64,000 bases of DNA from JAOUEA01 sp963797635 (lineage in GTDB: Bacteria; Actinomycetota; UBA4738; HRBIN12), in the NCBI GenBank assembly GCA_963797635.1, contig CAWCPZ010000011.1:124001-188000 (forward strand), in the 5' to 3' direction. A program made the translations under genes and the position numbers. The first letter of the stretch is position 1. Each line of letters opens with the position of its first letter. Below, piece by piece: positions 59,706 through 64,000 of the stretch. The notes below the pieces were generated by a model, which saw only the letters and a program-made list of their open reading frames with translations, ran no database searches and had not been told where the DNA came from.

Positions 59706-59726
59706 GTTATCCCCAGTGTGGATAAC
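59706..59726. promoter_or_regulatory. Inverted pair of DnaA-box-like sites in the dnaE1 leader
   Basis: TTATCCCCA (59707-59715) faces TGTGGATAA (59717-59725), whose complement TTATCCACA is a perfect consensus DnaA box. The pair forms a near-palindrome about 30 bases downstream of the promoter -10 and 40 bases before the ATG. DnaA could repress or time dnaE1 expression here. Confidence 0.65.
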
Positions 59727-59765
59727 CCGAGTGGGTTCGCCTCGCGGGGGGCCTGAGCAGCGGCG

Positions 59766-62700
59766 ATGAGCGAACGATCCACCGACGGCTTCGTCCACCT
59801 GCACGTGCACTCGGAGTACTCGTTGCTCGACGGAGCCGCGCGCATCCAGTCGCCGAAGTCCAACCCCGGCGCCCCCACGATCTTCACCGAGGCCCAGCGC
59901 CTGGGCATGCCGGCGGTGGCCATCACCGACCACGGATCGATGTTCGGCGCGTTGCCGTTCTTCGAGGCCGGGCGGGCCTCGGGCGTCAAGCCGATCCTGG
60001 GCGTGGAGGCCTACGTGGCTCCGGGCTCACGGTTCGATCGCAACCCCGGCGAGAGCGAGGAGAAGTACTACCACCTCACCCTGCTGGCCGAGAACGAGAC
60101 CGGGTACCGCAACCTGCTGAAGCTGGTGAGCTACGCCCACCTCGAGGGCTTCTACCACCGGCCGCGCATGGACAAGCAGCTCATGGCCGAATACGCCGAG
60201 GGCGTCATCTGTCTCTCGGGCTGCCTGGGTTCGGAGCTCGCGCAGCAACTGCTGAACGGCCAGGACGACCGCGCGCGCCAGACCGCCGCCGAGTACCGCG
60301 ACATCTTCGGGCCCGACAACTACTTCATCGAGCTCCAGGACCACGGGATCGGTGAGCAGCAGAAGATCCTGCGCCGTCAGATCGACCTGGGCCACGAGCT
60401 GGACATCCCCATCGTCGGCACGAACGACCTGCACTACACGTTGAAGGAGGACGCGAAGCCGCACGACGTCCTGCTGTGCATCCAGCAGCAGAAGGTGCAG
60501 ACCGACATGAAGCGCCTCCGGTTCGAGACCGAGGAGTTCTACCTCAAGAGCGCCGAGGAGATGCGCGAGGTCTTCCGTGAGCTCCCCGAGGCGTGCGACA
60601 ACACCCTGGCGATCGCCGAACGCGTCGAGCTCGACCTCGTCTACGGCGATCGCGCGCCGGCCGACCAGCGCTACCACCTGCCCAGGTTCGAGACCCCCGG
60701 CGGCCTCGACCGCGACACCTACCTGCGTCAGCTGGTCGACGACGGCGCGGCGCAGCGCTACCCCGAGATCACCACGGAGGTGCGAGACCGCATCGACCAC
60801 GAGCTCGGGGTCATCACGTCGATGGGGTTCGGCGGCTACTTCCTGATCGTGTGGGACCTGATCCGCTACGCGCGCGAGCACGGCATCCGCGTGGGGCCCG
60901 GCCGCGGCAGCGCGGCCGGCTCGGTGGTGTCGTACTGCCTGCGCATCACCGACCTCGATCCGTTGCGCTACGGCCTGCTGTTCGAGCGCTTCCTCAATCC
61001 CGAGCGCATCCAGATGCCCGACATCGACATGGACTTCGACGAGCGTCGTCGCGACGAGGTGATCCGCTACGCCACCGAGAAGTACGGCTCGGACCACGTC
61101 GCCCAGATCGTCACGTTCCAGACGATCAAGGGCAAGCAGGGCATCCGCGACGCCGCGCGCGTGCTGGGCTTCCCGCCGGTGGTGGGCGACCGCCTCTGCA
61201 AGATGTATCCGCCGGCGGTGATGGGCCGGGACTACCCGATCGAAGACGCGCTGAAGCTCTCGCCCGACCTGGCGGCGGCCTACGAGAAGGAGCCCGAGGC
61301 CAAGGAGATCATCGAGACCGCCCGTGCGCTCGAGGGTCTGCGCCGCGAGGACTCGGTCCACGCCGCCGGCGTGGTGATCGGCGATGCCCCGCTCGTGAAC
61401 TACCTGCCGCTGAAGCTGTCGAAGGACTCGCGCGACGACTCGAAGAAGGTCGTGACCCAGTTCGACATGAACGGGGTCGAGGCGCTCGGCCTGTTGAAGA
61501 TGGACTTCCTGGGGCTGCGGAACCTCTCGGTGATCGAAGACACGCTCCGGCACCTGCGCACGCGCGGGGTCGAGCTCGACATCGATCACGTGGAGCTCGA
61601 CGACGCCGACACCTACGCGATGCTCCAGCGCGCCGACACCACCGGGGTCTTCCAGATGGAATCGGCCGGCATGCGCAACCTGATCAAGGTGCTGCAGCCC
61701 GACCGGTTCGAAGACCTCATGGCCTTGGTGGCGCTGTACCGCCCGGGCCCGCTGAACAGCGGCCTGCACACCGAGTACGCCGAGCGCAAGCACGGCCGGC
61801 GCAAGGTGTCCTACCCGCACGACGATCTCGAGCCGATCCTCAAGGACACCTACGGCGTGATGATCTACCAGGAGCAGGTCATGCAGGTGGCGGTGACGCT
61901 GGCCGGCTTCTCCATGGGCGAGGCCGACACGCTTCGCAAGGCCATGGGCAAGAAGAAGCTCGACGTGCTGATGCCGTTCAAGGAGAAGTTCATCGCCGGC
62001 GCGGTCGAGAAGGGCTACACGCAGAAGCTCGCCGACGACATGTTCGACATGATCGTGCCGTTCGCCGACTACGGGTTCAACGCCTCGCACGCGTGCGCCT
62101 ACGGGCTCGTCGCCTACCAGACGGCCTACCTGATGGCGCACCATCGCGTGGAGTACATGGCCTCGATCCTCACGTCGGTCAAGGACGACAAGGACCGCAA
62201 GCCGTTCTACCTGTACGCGTGCCGCGGCATGGACATCGAGGTGCTGCCGCCCGACGTCAACGAGTCCGAACTCGACTTCGCGCCGGCGCCCGGCGAGGCG
62301 CCGGCCATCCGCTACGGCCTGTCGGCGGTGCGCAACGTCGGCGAGGGCGCGGTGCAGAAGATCATCGAGGCCCGTCGTTCCGAGGGCGGGTTCGTCTCGT
62401 TCGCCGACTTCTGCCGCAAGGTCGATCCCTCGGTGCTCACGAAGCGTGTGCTCGAGGCCCTGGTCCAGGCCGGTGCGTTCGACTCGTTGGGCTACACCCG
62501 CGCCGGACTGCTCGAGCACCAGGACAAGGTCTCGGCGCCCATCCTGGCCGAGCGCAAGGCCGAGGCCGCCGGGCAGTTCTCCCTGTTCGGCGGCGGTGAA
62601 GAGGGTCAGGCCGCCGACATCGACGAATCCGTGCTCGAGGGCGAGGAGTTCGACCAGCGCACGCTGCTCCGGCTGGAGAAGGAGATGCTGGGCCAGTTCG

Positions 62701-63311
62701 TCACCGACCATCCGTTGCTGGGGGTCAAGGACATCCTCGCTCGGCAGTGCTCGCACGAGATGGCCGACCTCGAGATGCTGGGCGACGGCGACCTCGTCAC
62801 GATCGGCGGCATCATCGGCGCGGTCTCGCGCAAGTACACGAAGCGCGGCGAACCCTACGCCCAGTTCCGGCTGGAGGGGCTCGCGGCCGGCGCCAACATC
62901 GTCGCGTTCCCCAGCGTCTACGAGGCGGTGCCCGGGCTGATCGAGACCGACCGCATCGTGCTCGCGGTGGGCCGCATCGACCTGCGGGGCCGCGAGATGC
63001 AGATCCGCGCCAACGAGATCCGCGAGCCCAACCTCGGCGCGGTCAACGCGCCGCCTCCGGTGGCTCGGTCGCTGGTCGTCGACCTCGCCGCGGCGGCGTG
63101 CACGCCCGCGGTGCTCACCAAGCTGAAGGAAGAGTTCGAGGCGAACCCCGGCGGCACGCCGGTGGTGGTGCGGTTCCTGTCGTCGGCCGGCGTCACGCCA
63201 CTCGAGGTGGGCTCGTTCCGGGTCAACACGCAGGGTCAGCTCCTCGGCGAGCTCCGGTCCCTGCTGGGCACGGGCGCCGCCCGGCTCGAAGAGGAACCGT
63301 CACCGGTCTAG
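59766..63311 (+). CDS. dnaE1: Replicative DNA polymerase III alpha subunit
   Basis: 1181 residues. The PHP domain is intact (FVHLHVHSEYSLLDGAARIQ; VAITDHGSMFGALPFFE). The palm has VGPGRGSAAGSVVSYCLRIT and PDIDMDFDERRRDEVIRYAT with the catalytic aspartates. Fingers include QMESAGMRNLIKVLQPDRFE and FNASHACAYGLVAYQTAYLM. GQFSLFGGGEEG near residue 937 resembles an internal beta-clamp-binding motif, and the C-terminal OB fold has VTIGGIIGAVSRKYTKRGEP. It synthesises the chromosome. Unlike dnaE2 in this window it is full length and unbroken. Confidence 0.96.
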   Translation: MSERSTDGFVHLHVHSEYSLLDGAARIQSPKSNPGAPTIFTEAQRLGMPAVAITDHGSMFGALPFFEAGRASGVKPILGVEAYVAPGSRFDRNPGESEEKYYHLTLLAENETGYRNLLKLVSYAHLEGFYHRPRMDKQLMAEYAEGVICLSGCLGSELAQQLLNGQDDRARQTAAEYRDIFGPDNYFIELQDHGIGEQQKILRRQIDLGHELDIPIVGTNDLHYTLKEDAKPHDVLLCIQQQKVQTDMKRLRFETEEFYLKSAEEMREVFRELPEACDNTLAIAERVELDLVYGDRAPADQRYHLPRFETPGGLDRDTYLRQLVDDGAAQRYPEITTEVRDRIDHELGVITSMGFGGYFLIVWDLIRYAREHGIRVGPGRGSAAGSVVSYCLRITDLDPLRYGLLFERFLNPERIQMPDIDMDFDERRRDEVIRYATEKYGSDHVAQIVTFQTIKGKQGIRDAARVLGFPPVVGDRLCKMYPPAVMGRDYPIEDALKLSPDLAAAYEKEPEAKEIIETARALEGLRREDSVHAAGVVIGDAPLVNYLPLKLSKDSRDDSKKVVTQFDMNGVEALGLLKMDFLGLRNLSVIEDTLRHLRTRGVELDIDHVELDDADTYAMLQRADTTGVFQMESAGMRNLIKVLQPDRFEDLMALVALYRPGPLNSGLHTEYAERKHGRRKVSYPHDDLEPILKDTYGVMIYQEQVMQVAVTLAGFSMGEADTLRKAMGKKKLDVLMPFKEKFIAGAVEKGYTQKLADDMFDMIVPFADYGFNASHACAYGLVAYQTAYLMAHHRVEYMASILTSVKDDKDRKPFYLYACRGMDIEVLPPDVNESELDFAPAPGEAPAIRYGLSAVRNVGEGAVQKIIEARRSEGGFVSFADFCRKVDPSVLTKRVLEALVQAGAFDSLGYTRAGLLEHQDKVSAPILAERKAEAAGQFSLFGGGEEGQAADIDESVLEGEEFDQRTLLRLEKEMLGQFVTDHPLLGVKDILARQCSHEMADLEMLGDGDLVTIGGIIGAVSRKYTKRGEPYAQFRLEGLAAGANIVAFPSVYEAVPGLIETDRIVLAVGRIDLRGREMQIRANEIREPNLGAVNAPPPVARSLVVDLAAAACTPAVLTKLKEEFEANPGGTPVVVRFLSSAGVTPLEVGSFRVNTQGQLLGELRSLLGTGAARLEEEPSPV

Positions 63312-63350
63312 TCATCACTGACCTGTTGGCACCGAACGCGTCGGCACGGA

Positions 63351-63972
63351 CTAGTTGGGGTTCACGTCGAGGTCGGTGCCGCCCACGCCCGCTCCCAGAG
63401 GCCCGCAGGAGCGCCGCCTCGCGCCGGAAGGTCTCGCGAACGATCCGCAGCCGCTCGCCGGCGCCGGGCACCTCGAGCAACGCCTGGCGCTGGGGGAGCA
63501 GTCCGGGCGTGGCCGCCGCCAGGGTGAAGCTGGCGGAGACCGGTTCGCGGCGGAACGAAGGCCGGACGTCTTCCTCACCGGAGGCGCGGAGATAGCCGAG
63601 CAGGGCCTCGAACGCCGCCTCGACGTCGTCGGTGCCCGCGCCGCCTTCGTCGGGGAACGGTTCGACCTCCCAGGCGGGGTAGGGCTCCGACCGCGAAGCG
63701 GCGATCAACGCGACCCGGTCGCGGCCGAGGATGCGGAGCCGGTACGTGCCATCGGCGTCGAACTCGTAGTCCTCCACGTCCACGGTGACGCCGACGCGGT
63801 TCGCCTCGTAGGGGCCGCCCACCTCCTGACCCTTGCGGATCGCCACGACGACGAACGGCCCCGCGGGCAGCACATCCTCCATCATCAGCAGGTAGCGCTC
63901 CTCGAACACCCGCAGCGCCATCCGCTGTCCGGGGAAGAGCACCGTGTGCAGCGCGAAGACGGGAAGGTCCAT
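63351..63972 (-). CDS. LON substrate-binding domain protein, frameshifted near its end
   Basis: ATG 63972 gives LPVFALHTVLFPGQRMALRV, then FEERYLLMMEDVLPAG, the N-terminal substrate-binding fold of Lon without ATPase or protease domains. YEFDADGTYRLRILGRDRVA and AWEVEPFPDEGG follow. A surplus base at 63396-63400 breaks the last 20 codons; bridging gives LLRALGAGVGGTDLDVNPN and a TAG at 63351, matching the usual end of this stand-alone family, about 206 residues. Its function is unknown. It converges with dnaE1 and has a leaderless-type promoter. Confidence 0.85.
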
Positions 63973-63978
63973 CGCCCC

Positions 63979-63984
63979 AGCCTA
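63979..63984 (-). promoter_or_regulatory. -10-like TAGGCT, leaderless promoter of the LON-domain gene
   Basis: On the minus strand TAGGCT is followed by exactly six bases and the ATG at 63972, the same arrangement as pfkA. Confidence 0.5.
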
Positions 63985-64000
63985 GATTCCCTTCGTGCGA

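Noticed and set aside
59700..59760. Replication origin near dnaE1
   Set aside because: Only two DnaA-box-like sites and no dnaA, dnaN, AT-rich unwinding region or box cluster.

Overview
The window is a high-GC bacterial chromosome segment with about 62 protein genes. Several features point to Actinomycetota, and probably to a deep-branching or uncultured class rather than a familiar genus: a complete dcw cluster that runs into ftsZ, yggS, sepF, yggT and a DivIVA homologue; a PASTA-domain Ser/Thr kinase; an F420-type luciferase-like oxidoreductase; an actinobacterial LexA box; a DnaE2/DUF6504/DinB mutagenesis locus; and many genes that look leaderless. MurE carries the DNPR motif expected for meso-diaminopimelate peptidoglycan. 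No rRNA, tRNA, CRISPR array, transposase or integrase was recognised.

Layout. 1-2.8 kb: the 3' end of a carbamate kinase, two small proteins, 6-phosphofructokinase and threonine aldolase. 2.8-9.6 kb: accessory signalling and envelope genes, namely a TolB-type propeller protein, a lipoprotein, and two ECF sigma factors each coupled to a membrane-anchored partner with an extracytoplasmic domain. 9.7-15.4 kb: a molybdopterin oxidoreductase, the PASTA kinase, a membrane protein and pseudouridine catabolism (psuK-psuG). 15.4-22.7 kb: a glycosyltransferase with a UDP-sulfoquinovose-synthase-like protein, a cysteine-desulfurase-like enzyme, an LLM oxidoreductase, and tandem paralogous membrane proteins. 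22-24 kb: a DUF402 protein and ornithine aminotransferase. 24-29 kb: an SOS-type translesion locus (DUF6504, DnaE2, a detached OB-fold C-terminus, DinB) under a perfect LexA palindrome. 29-35.5 kb: a DUF3040 protein, a MerR-type regulator, the moxR-DUF58-transglutaminase operon and an HNH nuclease. 35.6-54.2 kb: the dcw cluster in the order mraZ, a 41-aa membrane peptide, rsmH, ftsL, ftsI, murE, murF, mraY, murD, ftsW, murG, murC, murB, ftsQ, then ftsZ, yggS, sepF, yggT, divIVA. 54.2-57.7 kb: ileS on the opposite strand behind a T-box riboswitch. 57.8-64 kb: a DksA/TraR-like protein, lspA, rluD, the replicative dnaE1 and a LON-domain protein.

How the parts fit. The core of the window makes and divides the cell wall: Mur ligases and MraY/MurG build lipid II, FtsW/FtsI polymerise it at the septum, and FtsZ-SepF-DivIVA position the machinery. 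The PASTA kinase is a plausible sensor of that process, but its wiring cannot be seen here. The two DNA polymerase III alpha genes, replicative and mutagenic, share a nearly identical promoter core; one has a LexA box and the other an inverted pair of DnaA-box-like sites.

Sequence quality matters when using this annotation. At least 14 conserved reading frames break and resume after one surplus base, and only one break is in the other direction. Several lie in normally essential genes (ftsW, murG, ftsQ, ileS). I treat these as probable sequencing insertions and annotate each gene across its break, but they should be verified. The apparent FtsW-MurG fusion is one consequence.
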